Shown one piece after another: positions 9,908-19,330 of a stretch of DNA of 33,349 nucleotides. Origin of the DNA: Mycobacterium sp. GTDB lineage: Bacteria; Actinomycetota; Actinomycetes; Mycobacteriales; Mycobacteriaceae. Location of the stretch: NCBI RefSeq assembly GCF_019247635.1, contig NZ_JAFBAR010000110.1, forward strand, positions 1 to 33,349, written 5' to 3'. The notes beneath the pieces are model-generated. The model worked only from the letters and a program-made list of their open reading frames with translations. It did not search any database and was not told the DNA's origin. The stretch's first letter is position 1, and every line of letters starts with the position of its first letter. Made by a program: the position numbers and the translations under genes.

Positions 9908-10506
9908 TTCGCCACCATGAGCCGCTCAACATATTTGGCGATGACGTCCACTTCGAGGTTCACCTGCGTTCCGACCGGGGCGGTGCCCAGGGTGGTCAGC
10001 TCGCGGGTGGTCGGGATCAGCGAGACCTCGAACCAGTCCCGGGGCTCATCGCCCAGCCCGGACACCGTCAAAGAGATCCCGTCGACGGTGATCGACCCCT
10101 TCTCCACGACGTAGCGGGCGACCGTCGGCGGTACCTCGACGCGGACCACTTCCCAGTGCTCGGACGGCGTGCGGGCGACGATCTCGCCGGTGCCGTCCAC
10201 GTGTCCCTGCACGATGTGGCCCCCCAGGCGACTGTTAAGCGCCGCGGCGCGTTCCAGGTTCACCCGGCTGCCCAGCTGCAGGGCGCCCAGGTTGGACCGA
10301 TCCAGGGTCTCACCCATCACGTCGGCGCTGAACTGGCCGTCGGGCAGCACCTCGACCACCGTCAGGCAGACTCCGTTGACGGCAATCGAGTCGCCGTGGC
10401 CGGCGTCCGACGTGACGACGGGCCCGCGGATGATGAGGCGTGCGGCGTCGGCGAGGGCGTCCCGGCCGGTCACTTCGCCGAGTTCCTCAACAATTCCGGT
10501 GAACAT
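9904..10506 (-). CDS. ribC: riboflavin synthase alpha chain
   Basis: Dismutates two 6,7-dimethyl-8-ribityllumazine molecules to riboflavin plus the pyrimidine precursor. 200 aa from ATG 10506 (MFTGIVEELGEV); a GTG codon immediately upstream would add one residue. Two tandem lumazine-binding barrels are evident: barrel 1 with GHGDSIAVNGVCLTV and NLERAAALNSRLGGHIVQGHVDGTG, barrel 2 with KGSITVDGISLTVSGL and VNLEVDVIAKYVERL. It heads the riboflavin operon and is divergent from lprG across about 90 bp. TAGCCT six bases before ATG fits a -10 box for a leaderless transcript; that is inference. The gene is also called ribE in other bacteria. Confidence 0.97.
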   Translation of the reverse strand: MFTGIVEELGEVTGRDALADAARLIIRGPVVTSDAGHGDSIAVNGVCLTVVEVLPDGQFSADVMGETLDRSNLGALQLGSRVNLERAAALNSRLGGHIVQGHVDGTGEIVARTPSEHWEVVRVEVPPTVARYVVEKGSITVDGISLTVSGLGDEPRDWFEVSLIPTTRELTTLGTAPVGTQVNLEVDVIAKYVERLMVAK

Positions 10507-10595
10507 CACACCAGGCTAATTGGACAGCAAAAACGGCGTTCGGCCGCCGGACCCGCACCCAGCGTTCCCCGGCCCGGTCGGGGTGACCCTCTACG

Positions 10596-11315
10596 ATGCA
10601 ACGTATGCAGACCCGCCGTCGTCTCTTCGCCGTCCTCGCAGCTGTCCTTTTTTCGGTGAGCATCGCCAGCACCTTCGTCGCCGGCTGCTCCTCCAAGCCG
10701 AGCGGCGGACCACTCCCCGACGCAAGCAACCTGGTCAAGCAGTCCGCCGACACGAGCAAGAACCTCAAGAGCGCGCACGTAGTCCTGAGCGTGACCGGCA
10801 AGGTTCCGGGCCTGCCTCTGAAGAAACTGACGGGTGACCTCACCACCAGCCCGGCCACCGCCGCGTCGGGCGACGCCGACATCACTATCGGCGGCTCCGA
10901 CATCGACGCCAACTTCGTGGTCATCGACGGGGAGCTGTACGCCACCCTCACACCGAACAAATGGAGCGATTTCGGTAAGGCCGCTGATATCTACGACATC
11001 TCGGCCATCCTGGCCCCCGACACCGGCGTGGCCAACCTGCTGGCCAACTTCACCGATGCCAAGGCGGAAAGCCGCGACAACATCGGCGGTCAGACGGTCA
11101 TCAAGGTCAGCGGCAAGGTCACCGCGGACGCCGTGAACAAGATCGGTTTGCCGTTCGACGCCACGCAGCCGGTGCCGACCACCGTGTGGATTCAGGAAAC
11201 CGGCGATCACCAACTGGTGCAGGTCGCCCTGGAGAAGAGTTCCGGCAATTCAGTCCAGATGACCTTGTCGGATTGGGGCAAGACGGTGACTGTCACCAAG
11301 CCTCCGGTCAGCTGA
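10596..11315 (+). CDS. lprG: lipoprotein LprG, lipid carrier
   Basis: 239 aa. The signal peptide ends in the lipobox FVAGC (C31), giving a lipid-anchored protein facing the periplasm. The LppX/LprAFG fold is recognisable from [46 protein letters not shown] and [19 protein letters not shown]. LprG of M. tuberculosis binds triacylated lipids in a hydrophobic pocket and works with the efflux protein P55 in delivering lipids and lipoarabinomannan to the cell surface. ATG 10596 is used; ATG 10605 is an alternative that only shortens the n-region. The stop overlaps the P55 start by one base (TGATG), consistent with the known operon. Confidence 0.97.
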   Translation: MQRMQTRRRLFAVLAAVLFSVSIASTFVAGCSSKPSGGPLPDASNLVKQSADTSKNLKSAHVVLSVTGKVPGLPLKKLTGDLTTSPATAASGDADITIGGSDIDANFVVIDGELYATLTPNKWSDFGKAADIYDISAILAPDTGVANLLANFTDAKAESRDNIGGQTVIKVSGKVTADAVNKIGLPFDATQPVPTTVWIQETGDHQLVQVALEKSSGNSVQMTLSDWGKTVTVTKPPVS

Positions 11316-12907
11316 TGAGCACGCAGGCAGGACGCCGAGTCGCGATCAGCGCGGGTAGCCTCGCGGTACTGCTGGGGGCCCTCGACGCCTACGTCGTCGT
11401 CACCATCATGCGCGACATCATGACCGATGTCGGCATCCCGATTAACCAGCTGCAGCGCATCACGTGGATCGTCACGATGTACCTGCTGGGCTACATCGCC
11501 GCGATGCCGTTGCTGGGCCGCGCCTCGGACCGGTTCGGCCGCAAGACGCTGCTGCAGGTCAGCCTCGCCACATTCATCTTCGGGTCGGTGATCACCGCGC
11601 TGTCGGTGCAGATCGGCCACTGGAACCTATTTGGCGACGACCCCAACATCGCCTTCCACGTGCTGATCGTCGGCCGCACCATTCAAGGCGTGGCCAGCGG
11701 CGCGCTGCTGCCCGTGACGCTGGCCCTGGGCGCGGACCTATGGGCGCAGCGCAACCGCGCCGGCGTGCTCGGCGGCATCGGCGCCGCGCAGGAACTCGGC
11801 AGCGTGCTGGGCCCGCTGTACGGCATCTTCATCGTCTGGCTGTTCCACGATTGGCGTGACGTCTTCTGGATCAACGTCCCACTGACGCTGATCGCCATGG
11901 TGATGATCCAGTTCAGCCTGCCCTCGCACGATCGCAGCACCGAACCGGAAAAGATCGACCTGGTCGGTGGTGTGCTGCTGGCCATCACGCTGGGGTTGGC
12001 CGTGGTCGGGCTCTACAATCCCAACCCCGACGGCAAGCAGGTGCTGCCGAGCTACGGGCTGCCCCTGGTGATCGGCGCGGTCGTCGCCGGGGTCGCGTTC
12101 CTGCTCTGGGAACGCTTTGCGCGCACCCGGCTGATCGAGCCGGCCGGCGTGCACTTCCGGCCGTTCCTGTCCGCCCTGGGCACGTCGCTGTGTGCCGGCG
12201 CGGCGCTGATGGTGACGCTGGTCAACGTCGAACTCTTCGGCCAGGGCGTGCTGCAGATGGACCAGAACCAGGCCGCCGGGCTACTGCTGTGGTTCCTCAT
12301 CGCCCTGCCGATCGGCGCCGTGCTGGGCGGGTGGATCGCCACCCGAGCCGGCGACCGCGCGGTGACGTTCGTCGGGATGCTCATCGCCGCCTACGGGTAC
12401 TGGCTGATTCATTTCTGGCGTGCCGACCTGATGGGCCGTCGGCACAGCATTTTCGGGCTCTTCAGCCTCCCCGCGGTGCACACCGACTTACTGGTGGCCG
12501 GCATCGGGCTCGGTCTGGTGATCGGGCCGCTGTCCTCGGCCGCCCTGCGCGTGGTTCCCTCGGCGCAGCACGGCATCGCCTCGGCGGCCGTAGTGGTGGC
12601 GCGCATGACGGGCATGTTGATCGGTGTGGCCGCGCTGAGCGCTTGGGGGCTGTACCGGTTCAACCAGATCCTGGCGGAAAAGACCGCGGAAATCCCGGCC
12701 AACGCCAGCCTTCTCGAGCGGGTGGCCGCGCAGGGCCACCTCTACCTGCAGGCGTTCGCCGAGATGTACGGCGACATCTTCCAGGTCACCGTGGTCGTCT
12801 GCGTGGTGGGGGCGTTGCTGGGTCTGCTGATCGGCGGCGGGAAGGGCCACGTCGAGGAGCCGGAGGAAGTCGCCGAGCAGCAGATCGCTACCGCGCCACC
12901 AGGCTGA
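11315..12907 (+). CDS. MFS transporter P55 (DHA2-type, 14 TM)
   Basis: 530 aa from ATG 11315 ([21 protein letters not shown]), start fixed by the one-base overlap with lprG. Rv1410c orthologue. The major-facilitator motif A appears as [11 protein letters not shown] between TM2 and TM3, and [40 protein letters not shown] and [21 protein letters not shown] are characteristic. Hydrophobic segments fit 14 TM. P55 acts with LprG in lipid export (triacylglycerides) and affects drug tolerance; the two are normally inherited together. The C-terminus is a charged tail ([10 protein letters not shown]). The last 20 bases overlap the 3' end of ribG on the other strand. Confidence 0.96.
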   Translation: MSTQAGRRVAISAGSLAVLLGALDAYVVVTIMRDIMTDVGIPINQLQRITWIVTMYLLGYIAAMPLLGRASDRFGRKTLLQVSLATFIFGSVITALSVQIGHWNLFGDDPNIAFHVLIVGRTIQGVASGALLPVTLALGADLWAQRNRAGVLGGIGAAQELGSVLGPLYGIFIVWLFHDWRDVFWINVPLTLIAMVMIQFSLPSHDRSTEPEKIDLVGGVLLAITLGLAVVGLYNPNPDGKQVLPSYGLPLVIGAVVAGVAFLLWERFARTRLIEPAGVHFRPFLSALGTSLCAGAALMVTLVNVELFGQGVLQMDQNQAAGLLLWFLIALPIGAVLGGWIATRAGDRAVTFVGMLIAAYGYWLIHFWRADLMGRRHSIFGLFSLPAVHTDLLVAGIGLGLVIGPLSSAALRVVPSAQHGIASAAVVVARMTGMLIGVAALSAWGLYRFNQILAEKTAEIPANASLLERVAAQGHLYLQAFAEMYGDIFQVTVVVCVVGALLGLLIGGGKGHVEEPEEVAEQQIATAPPG

Positions 12908-13907
12908 GCAACAGATCCGGGCCGCATCGTTCGACGCTGTCGAACTGCCAGCGCAACGCCTGCGTGATGCTGGCGACCCCGACGTCGTCGACCGCGGTGA
13001 CGGGGCCACCCAGGAGGATCGGCGCCACATAGGCCAGGATGCGGCTGATCGCGCCGACCCGCAGGAATGCGCCGGCCAGGGTCGGGCCGCCTTCCAGCAG
13101 CACATCGGTGCGGTCCGACAGCGCCTTGAGCACCTCCGCGGGGTCGTGGGTGCGGATCACCATGGTGCGCGCGTCGTCGTTGAGAACCTTTGCCTCGGGC
13201 GGTATTTCACGCATGCCGACCACAACGCGCAGTGGCTGCTTGTCGGCCAGTGAGCCGTCGGGCAGCCGGGCGGTCAGCGCCGGGTCGTCAGCCAGGACCG
13301 TGCCGGTGCCAACCACGATCGCATCCGCGATCGCGCGGCGACGGTGTAAGTCCAGGCGCGCGGCCTCACTCGAGATCCACCGGCTGGAGCCGTCAGCGGC
13401 AGCGCTGCGGCCGTCGACGCTGGTGGCGTACTTCCAGGTGAGGTGCGGCAGGCCGGTCCGCTGCTTGTACAGCCACTCCCGCAGCGGTCCCGCCACCACC
13501 TCGTCCGCCATGATGCCCGAGCGGACCTGCACACCCGCCGCGGACAGTCGGCCCGCCCCGCCGCCCGCGATCCCATTCGGGTCGTTGACGCCGTAGATCA
13601 CCGTGCCCACCCTGGCGTCGATCAAAGCGTTCACGCACGGCGGGGTTTTGCCGTAGTGGTTGCACGGCTCCATGGTGATTACCGCGATTCCCCCGGCCGC
13701 CAAGCCGCCGGCGCGGCGCAGCGCTATGACCTCGGCGTGGTCGCCGCCGGCGGGCTGGGTGCCACCGACACCGACCACTCGGCCCTCGGGGTCCACGATG
13801 ACGGCGCCGACCGGCGGATTCGGATACGTGCTGCCCTTGACCTGGTAAGACTGGCCGATGGCGAGGCGCATCGCCTCTTCGATGCTTTTGACCTGTTCGA
13901 CGGTCAT
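12888..13907 (-). CDS. ribG: bifunctional riboflavin deaminase/reductase
   Basis: Deaminates the pyrimidine from GTP cyclohydrolase II and reduces its ribosyl side chain (RibD-type). 339 aa from ATG 13907 ([16 protein letters not shown]), the same length as I recall for M. tuberculosis RibG. The zinc deaminase motif is HAEV (H57, E59) and [12 protein letters not shown] (C82, C91). The reductase half starts at about 150 with [23 protein letters not shown], then [20 protein letters not shown] and [18 protein letters not shown]. Longer upstream frames only read into rpe. The start overlaps the rpe stop by 4 bp (ATGA). It is the last gene of the fmt-fmu-rpe-ribG series and runs 20 bases into the 3' end of P55. 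Confidence 0.97.
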   Translation of the reverse strand: MTVEQVKSIEEAMRLAIGQSYQVKGSTYPNPPVGAVIVDPEGRVVGVGGTQPAGGDHAEVIALRRAGGLAAGGIAVITMEPCNHYGKTPPCVNALIDARVGTVIYGVNDPNGIAGGGAGRLSAAGVQVRSGIMADEVVAGPLREWLYKQRTGLPHLTWKYATSVDGRSAAADGSSRWISSEAARLDLHRRRAIADAIVVGTGTVLADDPALTARLPDGSLADKQPLRVVVGMREIPPEAKVLNDDARTMVIRTHDPAEVLKALSDRTDVLLEGGPTLAGAFLRVGAISRILAYVAPILLGGPVTAVDDVGVASITQALRWQFDSVERCGPDLLLSLVAR

Positions 13908-14605
13908 AAGCGGACCGTAGGGCCGCCCGCATGCCCGAAATGCGCCCCGGTGGCGCCGGCCTGTCGCCGCAGCGCCTCCACCGCAGCCTCGGGGTCGGCC
14001 GCGCCGTACACCGCCGATCCGGCGACAAAGCAGTCGACGCCGGCCTCGGCGGCCTGCTCGATCGTGTCCTCGCTGATGCCGCCGTCGATCTCCACCAGGA
14101 TCGCCAGCTCTCCCCCGTCCACCATCCTGCGAACTGTACGCACCTTGCTCAGCACTTCGGGGATGAAACTCTGGCCACCAAAGCCGGGTTCCACCGACAT
14201 GATCAGCAGGGTGTCGAAATGGGGCAGGATTTCCAGGTACGGCTCCAGCGCCGTCTTGGGTTTGACGCTGATCCCGGCTTTGGCTCCCGCTGCGCGAATG
14301 TCGCGGGCGACCCCGACCGGATTGTCGGTGGCCTCGGCGTGGAAGGTGACGTTGTAGGCCCCCGCTTCGGCGTAGGGCGGCGCCCACCGGTCCGGATTGT
14401 CGATCATCAGATGGCAATCCATCGGAATGTCCGTGGCGGCGAGCAGGCTTTCCACCACCGGCAGCCCAATGGTCAGGTTCGGCACGAAGTGGCCGTCCAT
14501 CACGTCGACGTGTAACCAGTCGGCGCCGTTCACGGCGGCGGCTTCGTCGGCGAGCCGGGCGAAATCGGCGGCCAGGATCGAGGGCGCGATCAACGGTCCG
14601 GGCAT
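13904..14605 (-). CDS. rpe: ribulose-phosphate 3-epimerase
   Basis: Interconverts ribulose 5-phosphate and xylulose 5-phosphate; ribulose 5-phosphate is also the substrate of the DHBP-synthase half of RibA2. 233 aa from ATG 14605 ([18 protein letters not shown]). The TIM-barrel family markers are present: [17 protein letters not shown] with metal ligands H32 and D34, [23 protein letters not shown] and [11 protein letters not shown]. The C-terminus is slightly extended ([13 protein letters not shown]). It lies 10 bases after the fmu stop and overlaps ribG by 4 bp. A longer upstream reading runs into fmu and is rejected. Confidence 0.97.
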   Translation of the reverse strand: MPGPLIAPSILAADFARLADEAAAVNGADWLHVDVMDGHFVPNLTIGLPVVESLLAATDIPMDCHLMIDNPDRWAPPYAEAGAYNVTFHAEATDNPVGVARDIRAAGAKAGISVKPKTALEPYLEILPHFDTLLIMSVEPGFGGQSFIPEVLSKVRTVRRMVDGGELAILVEIDGGISEDTIEQAAEAGVDCFVAGSAVYGAADPEAAVEALRRQAGATGAHFGHAGGPTVRL

Positions 14606-14615
14606 GTGCGTCAGA

Positions 14616-16004
14616 CTACTGACCTTCGGGGAGGCGGCGCAGCGCGGCCGCGAACATCGCGTCGGTGCCGTGTCGATGCGGCCACAGCTGAACGTAGGGG
14701 CCATCGCCAAGCGGCACCGGCTCGAACAACGGGCGAGTATCCAAGGCGCACACCGGATGTCGCCGCAGTGCGTCGGCGACAACGCCCACGGTTTCGGCCA
14801 GATGCGGTGAGCACGTGGCGTAGAGAACCACGCCACCGGGCCGGGTCAACGCGATCGCCGCGCCCAACAGCTCGCGTTGCAGCCTGGCCAGCACCGGAAC
14901 ATCCGCAGGCTGACGACGCCAGCGCGCCTCCGGCCGACGCCGCAACGCGCCCAGCCCGGTACACGGAACGTCGACCAACACCCGGTCGAAGCCCGGCCGC
15001 AGGCCGGTCTGCCTCCCGTCGACCCGCAGCACCTCGACCGGCAGCCCCCGGGTGTTCTGGGCGACCAGCTCGGCGCGCGGCTCCGAGGGCTCCACCGCAG
15101 TGACCCGGGCACCCGACGCGGCGCCCAATCCAGCCAGCAGCGCGGTCTTGCCGCCCGGTCCCGCGCACAGGTCGAGCCATCGGCCGCCGTCGCCGTCCAC
15201 GTCGGCCACCGTCAGCGCGCGGGCAACCAGCTGGCTGCCCTCGTCCTGAACCAGGGCCTCGCCGTCGCGCACCGGCGCCAGCTGCCCGGGGTCGCCTCCG
15301 GACAGGTACACCGCGAAGGGCGAGTAGCGGCCCACGGTCCCGCCCCCCGCCGGGCCCAGTGCAGAGGCCAGTTCAGCAGCGCTCAGCACCCCCGGACGGG
15401 CCGCCAGGTGCACCTGCGGACGTTCGTCGTCGCTGGCCAGCAACGCGTTGAGCTCGCCGGCCGCCGGGCCCAGCGCGTCGGCGAAGGCCTGGGCGATCCA
15501 GCGCGGGTGCGCGTGCACGAACGCGGCGTGCCCGATTCGGTCGGCGGCAGGGTCGGGAGCGAGTTCGGCCAACCAGGACTTCTCGTCCCGCCTGGCGATG
15601 GTGCGCAGCACACCGTTGACGAAACCCGCTCGTGCCGAATCGAATTCGATTGCCGCCTGGTCGACGGTGGTGGACACCGCGGCGTGCGCGTCGACCCGGG
15701 TGCGCAGCAGCTGGTAGGCGCCGAGCCGGAGCAGATCGAGCAGCACCGGGTTGATCGCCTCCGGCTGCCGGCCGGCGGCGGCGCCGATGATCGCGTCAAG
15801 CAGGCCGCGCATGCGGCACGTGCCGTAAGTCAGCTCGGTGGCGAAGGCGGCGTCGCGGCCGGTGATACCGCGTTTGCGCAGCAGCGCGGGCAAGGCCAGG
15901 TTTGCGTACGCGTCGCGGTCGCTGACGGCCCGCAGCACCTCGAACGCGGCCGCGCGCGGCGGGTCCAGCGGCTTGCGGCGCCGCCCTGGTGGTTTGGGAC
16001 TCAT
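14616..16004 (-). CDS. fmu: RsmB/Fmu-type rRNA (cytosine-5) methyltransferase
   Basis: 462 aa. An N-terminal NusB-like RNA-binding domain (about 15-140: [34 protein letters not shown]) is followed by a SAM-dependent m5C methyltransferase domain. Motif I is [16 protein letters not shown] (about 277-292), motif IV is DVPCTGLG with C348, and motif VI is YATCSPH with the nucleophile C398. By family it methylates a cytosine of 16S rRNA (C967 in E. coli). The stop is 10 bases before rpe; the start overlaps the fmt stop by 4 bp (ATGA). The gene is complete, with a basic N-terminus (PPGRRRKP). Confidence 0.96.
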   Translation of the reverse strand: MSPKPPGRRRKPLDPPRAAAFEVLRAVSDRDAYANLALPALLRKRGITGRDAAFATELTYGTCRMRGLLDAIIGAAAGRQPEAINPVLLDLLRLGAYQLLRTRVDAHAAVSTTVDQAAIEFDSARAGFVNGVLRTIARRDEKSWLAELAPDPAADRIGHAAFVHAHPRWIAQAFADALGPAAGELNALLASDDERPQVHLAARPGVLSAAELASALGPAGGGTVGRYSPFAVYLSGGDPGQLAPVRDGEALVQDEGSQLVARALTVADVDGDGGRWLDLCAGPGGKTALLAGLGAASGARVTAVEPSEPRAELVAQNTRGLPVEVLRVDGRQTGLRPGFDRVLVDVPCTGLGALRRRPEARWRRQPADVPVLARLQRELLGAAIALTRPGGVVLYATCSPHLAETVGVVADALRRHPVCALDTRPLFEPVPLGDGPYVQLWPHRHGTDAMFAAALRRLPEGQ

Positions 16005-16939
16005 GAGGCCCGCGCGTCGGAGTCAAGCCGCGCGCCGCGCGCCCAGTCGACGGCGTTCATGGGTTTCTTTCCCGGCGGCTGAATGTGGCCCAGCCGCACC
16101 GGTTCCGAGCCGGTGCCCACCCACACATTCTTGCGGTCGACGCGAATACCGCCGGGCGGCAACGGATCTGGTGACCGCGTGCCGCCATCGAGTTGCACCG
16201 GTCCGAGTTTGACCCGCAGATCACCGATCAGCGTCCACGCGCCGGGATTGGGCGTGACGGCACGGATGCGGCGTTCGACCACCGGTGCCGGCAGGTCCCA
16301 GCGCACCCGGGCCTGCTCGACGGTGATCTTGGGTGCCAGGCTGACACCCTCGGCCGGCTGCGGCCGCGGCGTCAGCGCGCCGTCGGCGATGCCGTCCAAC
16401 GTGGCGGCGAGCAGCTGCGCACCCGAAATCGCAAGTCGCTCAAGCAGATCGCCCGCGGTCTCGGTCGGTCGGATGGTCTCGGTGACGACACCGTAGACCG
16501 GTCCCGAGTCCAGGCTCGGCTCGATCTGGAACGTCGTGGCCCCGGTGATGGTGTCCCCGGCGGCGATGGCCGCCTGCACGGGGGCCGCCCCCCGCCACGC
16601 GGGCAGCAGCGAGAAGTGCAGGTTGATCCAGCCGCGCGGGGGCACGGCGAGCAGACCGTCGCCCAACAGCGCACCGTAGGCCACCACGGCGCAGCAGTCG
16701 GGCGCCAGCTCCGACAGTTCGGCCACGAACTCGACCGAGTTGGGCCGCGACGGCCGCAGCACCGGAATGCCGCGTTCGAGCGCCTCGCGGGCCACCGGCG
16801 ACGGTTCCGGTTTGCCACGCCGGCCGGATACGGCATCGGGCCGGGTGAGTACGGCGATCACGTCGTGGTGTGGCGAGTCGATCAGTCGGCGCAGCGCGGG
16901 CAACGCGGGTTCGGGGGTGCCGGCAAAGACGAGGCGCAC
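16001..16939 (-). CDS. fmt: methionyl-tRNA formyltransferase
   Basis: Formylates initiator Met-tRNA using 10-formyl-tetrahydrofolate. 312 aa from GTG 16939 ([19 protein letters not shown]). Catalytic triad N106, H108 and D144 lie in [16 protein letters not shown] and [11 protein letters not shown], and the family signature is intact. The C-terminal OB-like tRNA-binding part (about 205-300) contains [15 protein letters not shown] and [11 protein letters not shown]. It starts 6 bases after the MarR gene and overlaps fmu by 4 bp. A def gene is not adjacent; priA lies nearby but beyond the PE_PGRS gene. Confidence 0.97.
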   Translation of the reverse strand: MRLVFAGTPEPALPALRRLIDSPHHDVIAVLTRPDAVSGRRGKPEPSPVAREALERGIPVLRPSRPNSVEFVAELSELAPDCCAVVAYGALLGDGLLAVPPRGWINLHFSLLPAWRGAAPVQAAIAAGDTITGATTFQIEPSLDSGPVYGVVTETIRPTETAGDLLERLAISGAQLLAATLDGIADGALTPRPQPAEGVSLAPKITVEQARVRWDLPAPVVERRIRAVTPNPGAWTLIGDLRVKLGPVQLDGGTRSPDPLPPGGIRVDRKNVWVGTGSEPVRLGHIQPPGKKPMNAVDWARGARLDSDARAS

Positions 16940-16945
16940 GGGCTA

Positions 16946-17437
16946 TTAGAGAGAATCCGCGTCGATGTCGAGTGAGACGGCGGGCTCGCCGCCGGCGGTG
17001 GTGAATGCGGTCAGCGCGCGTACCAACCCGTGGCGCTCGGACTCCGGCATCTTCTCGACGATGCGCGCGATCTCGGAGCGCCGCTGGCTGGTGACCTGAC
17101 GAACGATCTTGCGGCCGCGCGGGGTCAGCGCGGCCAGCAACTCCCGTCGCGAGGTCGGGTGCGGCAGCCGGTCGATCAGGTCGGCGCTGACCAGTCGATC
17201 GACCATCCGGCCCGTGGCCGAGGGTTTGACTCCCAGCAGGCCGGCCAGCGTGGCCAGGTTGATCGGGCCCCGAGTCGACAAGATCACCAGCGTCCTGAAC
17301 TGCGGAATGGTGATGTTCTCGTCGATCAGGGCGATCGAATTCGCGGAGATGCCAACCAGCAACCGGGACGCCGTCAGCAACGCGTCGGTGATCGCGTCAA
17401 GTGAGTCGTCACCCGCTGTTGCATCTTCGGCAGGCAT
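16946..17437 (-). CDS. MarR-family transcriptional regulator, Rv1404 orthologue
   Basis: 163 aa from ATG 17437 ([18 protein letters not shown]), chosen because GAGGGA lies 7 bases upstream; a frame from 17491 lacks such a site. The winged-helix MarR core shows [57 protein letters not shown], where the recognition helix is the [12 protein letters not shown] part and the wing is PHPTSRR. In M. tuberculosis Rv1404 controls the adjacent methyltransferase genes Rv1403c and Rv1405c. Both are absent here: fmt follows after 6 bp and a PE_PGRS gene sits divergently upstream. The target may now be its own operon or the PE_PGRS gene; that is inference. Confidence 0.94.
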   Translation of the reverse strand: MPAEDATAGDDSLDAITDALLTASRLLVGISANSIALIDENITIPQFRTLVILSTRGPINLATLAGLLGVKPSATGRMVDRLVSADLIDRLPHPTSRRELLAALTPRGRKIVRQVTSQRRSEIARIVEKMPESERHGLVRALTAFTTAGGEPAVSLDIDADSL

Positions 17438-17667
17438 CGCCGCTCCCTCGAGCCGTGGACCACGCAGCATACGTTCGGGCGAGTGTAACAAGGCGTCAAT
17501 GTAGTACCGATAAATTGTTGCCTATACGCACCATAGTCCGGCGCCGACGGCCCACTTTCCTTACCCCCGGCGTTTTTCCGGCAAATACCGGCCTCAGGAC
17601 GCGCGTTGTGATACATCCATTCCTGCACACCACTACCCGTGTCCGGGGTGCGAGGAAAGCGAGCACT

Positions 17668-19326
17668 ATGTCATTCGTGAACGCGGCGCCGCAGGCGCTG
17701 CTGGGGGCGGCCGGCGATTTATCTGGCATCGGTTCGGTCATCGGTGATGCCAATGCGGCCGCCGCGGCGCAGACGACCGCAGTGCAGGCCGCGGGCGCAG
17801 ACGAGGTTTCGGCGGCCATCGCGGCGTTGTTCGGCGCGCACGGCCAGGCATATCAGGCGCTGAGCGCACAGGCCGCGACGTTTCACGACCAGTTCGTGCA
17901 ACTCATGAATGCGGGCGCGGCGCAGTACGCCGGCGCCGAGGCCGCCAACACCAACCCCCTGCAGCCGGTGTTCGACGCGATCAACGCCCCCACCGAAGCG
18001 CTGCTGAACCGCCCGCTGATCGGCAACGGCACCGACGGCACCGCCGCGAGTCCGAACGGCCAGGACGGCGGACTCCTGTTCGGCAACGGCGGCAACGGCT
18101 ACTCACCGACCTCCGACGGCTCATCCGGCGGTAACGGCGGTTCGGCCGGACTGCTCGGCAACGGTGGGTCCGGTGGCAACGGCGCGGCCGGGATCGCCGG
18201 CGGCGGCGGAAGCGGCGGCGCCGGCGGACACGGCGGATGGCTGTTCGGTACGGGCGGGGGCGGCGGCAACGGCGGAGCCGCCACCACCGCCGTCGCGGGT
18301 TTCAACGGTGGTAGCGGCGGGTCCGGCGGCGACGCGGGATTGTTTGGAGCCGCCGGAGCCGGCGGCACCGGTGGCGACGCCAACGGCGGCAACACCGGCA
18401 CGGTCACCGTGCAGGCCGGCAGTGGCGGCGCCGGCGGCAACGCCGGGTTGCTCGGTGACGGCGGAGCCGGCGGTCACGGCGGCGCCTCTCGAACCGCCGT
18501 GCAAAGCGGCGGCAACGGCGGCGCCGGCGGCTCCGGCGGTCACGGCGGGTTGCTCATAGGCTCAGGTGGGGACGGAGCGGGTGGCGGCAACGCCGACACC
18601 ACCGACGGCAGCGGAGGCAACGGCGGCAGCGCCGGGTTGTTGTTCGGGACCGCCGCCAACGGCGGGGACGCGGGCACGGGCGGCAACACCGGCGGGGTCG
18701 GCGGCAATGGTGGCGCCGCCGGGCTGTTCGGCGCGGGCGGAATTGGGGGCGAGGCCTTCGGGTCCGTCGCCCATGCGGGCAACGGCGGAGCCGGCGGCAT
18801 GATCTGGGGCGTCGGGGGCGCCGGCGGCGACGCGAGCGGCACCACCATGGTCGCCGGAAACGGCGGCAGCGCAGGATTGTTGGGCAGCGGCGGCATGGGC
18901 GGCTCGGCCAGCGGGACCGGGGCAACGGGTGGTAACGGGGGCAACGGCGGGACGCTGGCCGGCGACGGCGGCAGCGGTGGATCCCAGTTCAACGGGGGCG
19001 GCGCCAACTCCCACGGCGGCAACGGCGGCAACGGCGGTTTCCTGGACGGCAACGGCGGCAACGGCGGCTCGACCGTCGCCGGAGGGATTACCAGCACCGG
19101 CGGCAACGGCGGCAACGCCGGGGCAATCGGCAACGGCGGCAAGGGCGGCGACTCCGGCACCCAGCAATTCCAGGGCGTCGCCGGGCACGGCGGCAACGCC
19201 TGGTTGATCGGCAATGGCGGTAACGGCGGCGACTCCGGCGCCAAGAATCCGCACGGAACGGCCGGCTACGCCGGCACCGGCGGGTTGTGGTACGGCCAGA
19301 ACGGTCAGCCCGGGCAGTTGGTCTGA
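17668..19326 (+). CDS. PE_PGRS family protein
   Basis: 552 aa from ATG 17668 ([18 protein letters not shown]), after a GAGGAAAG ribosome-binding site; the longer frame from 17401 has no family support. The PE domain (about 1-97) has the ESX-5 signal YxxxE at Y87-E91. A linker ends in [12 protein letters not shown] (about 113-124), which is typical of the family. From about 135 to the end the protein is a PGRS array of GGNGG/GGAGG triplets broken by blocks such as [15 protein letters not shown] and GLLIGSGG. There is no extra C-terminal domain; it ends [14 protein letters not shown]. Surface-exposed or secreted by analogy; specific function unknown. It is divergent from the MarR gene (230 bp) and ends 4 bases before the convergent priA stop. 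Confidence 0.95.
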   Translation: MSFVNAAPQALLGAAGDLSGIGSVIGDANAAAAAQTTAVQAAGADEVSAAIAALFGAHGQAYQALSAQAATFHDQFVQLMNAGAAQYAGAEAANTNPLQPVFDAINAPTEALLNRPLIGNGTDGTAASPNGQDGGLLFGNGGNGYSPTSDGSSGGNGGSAGLLGNGGSGGNGAAGIAGGGGSGGAGGHGGWLFGTGGGGGNGGAATTAVAGFNGGSGGSGGDAGLFGAAGAGGTGGDANGGNTGTVTVQAGSGGAGGNAGLLGDGGAGGHGGASRTAVQSGGNGGAGGSGGHGGLLIGSGGDGAGGGNADTTDGSGGNGGSAGLLFGTAANGGDAGTGGNTGGVGGNGGAAGLFGAGGIGGEAFGSVAHAGNGGAGGMIWGVGGAGGDASGTTMVAGNGGSAGLLGSGGMGGSASGTGATGGNGGNGGTLAGDGGSGGSQFNGGGANSHGGNGGNGGFLDGNGGNGGSTVAGGITSTGGNGGNAGAIGNGGKGGDSGTQQFQGVAGHGGNAWLIGNGGNGGDSGAKNPHGTAGYAGTGGLWYGQNGQPGQLV

Positions 19327-19330
19327 CGCA

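Noticed and set aside
17486..17520. Possible MarR operator (AACAA...TTGTT and CAAT...ATTG arms)
   Set aside because: Arms of only 4-5 bases with long spacing; too weak to call although the location is sensible.
18099..19244. Pro-rich open frames antisense to the PE_PGRS gene
   Set aside because: They mirror the glycine triplets (GGN read backwards gives Pro-rich codons) and show no start signals.
18000..19300. Apparent repeat array that could be mistaken for CRISPR
   Set aside because: The repeats are in-frame GGxGGx codons of the PGRS domain with no regular spacer length.
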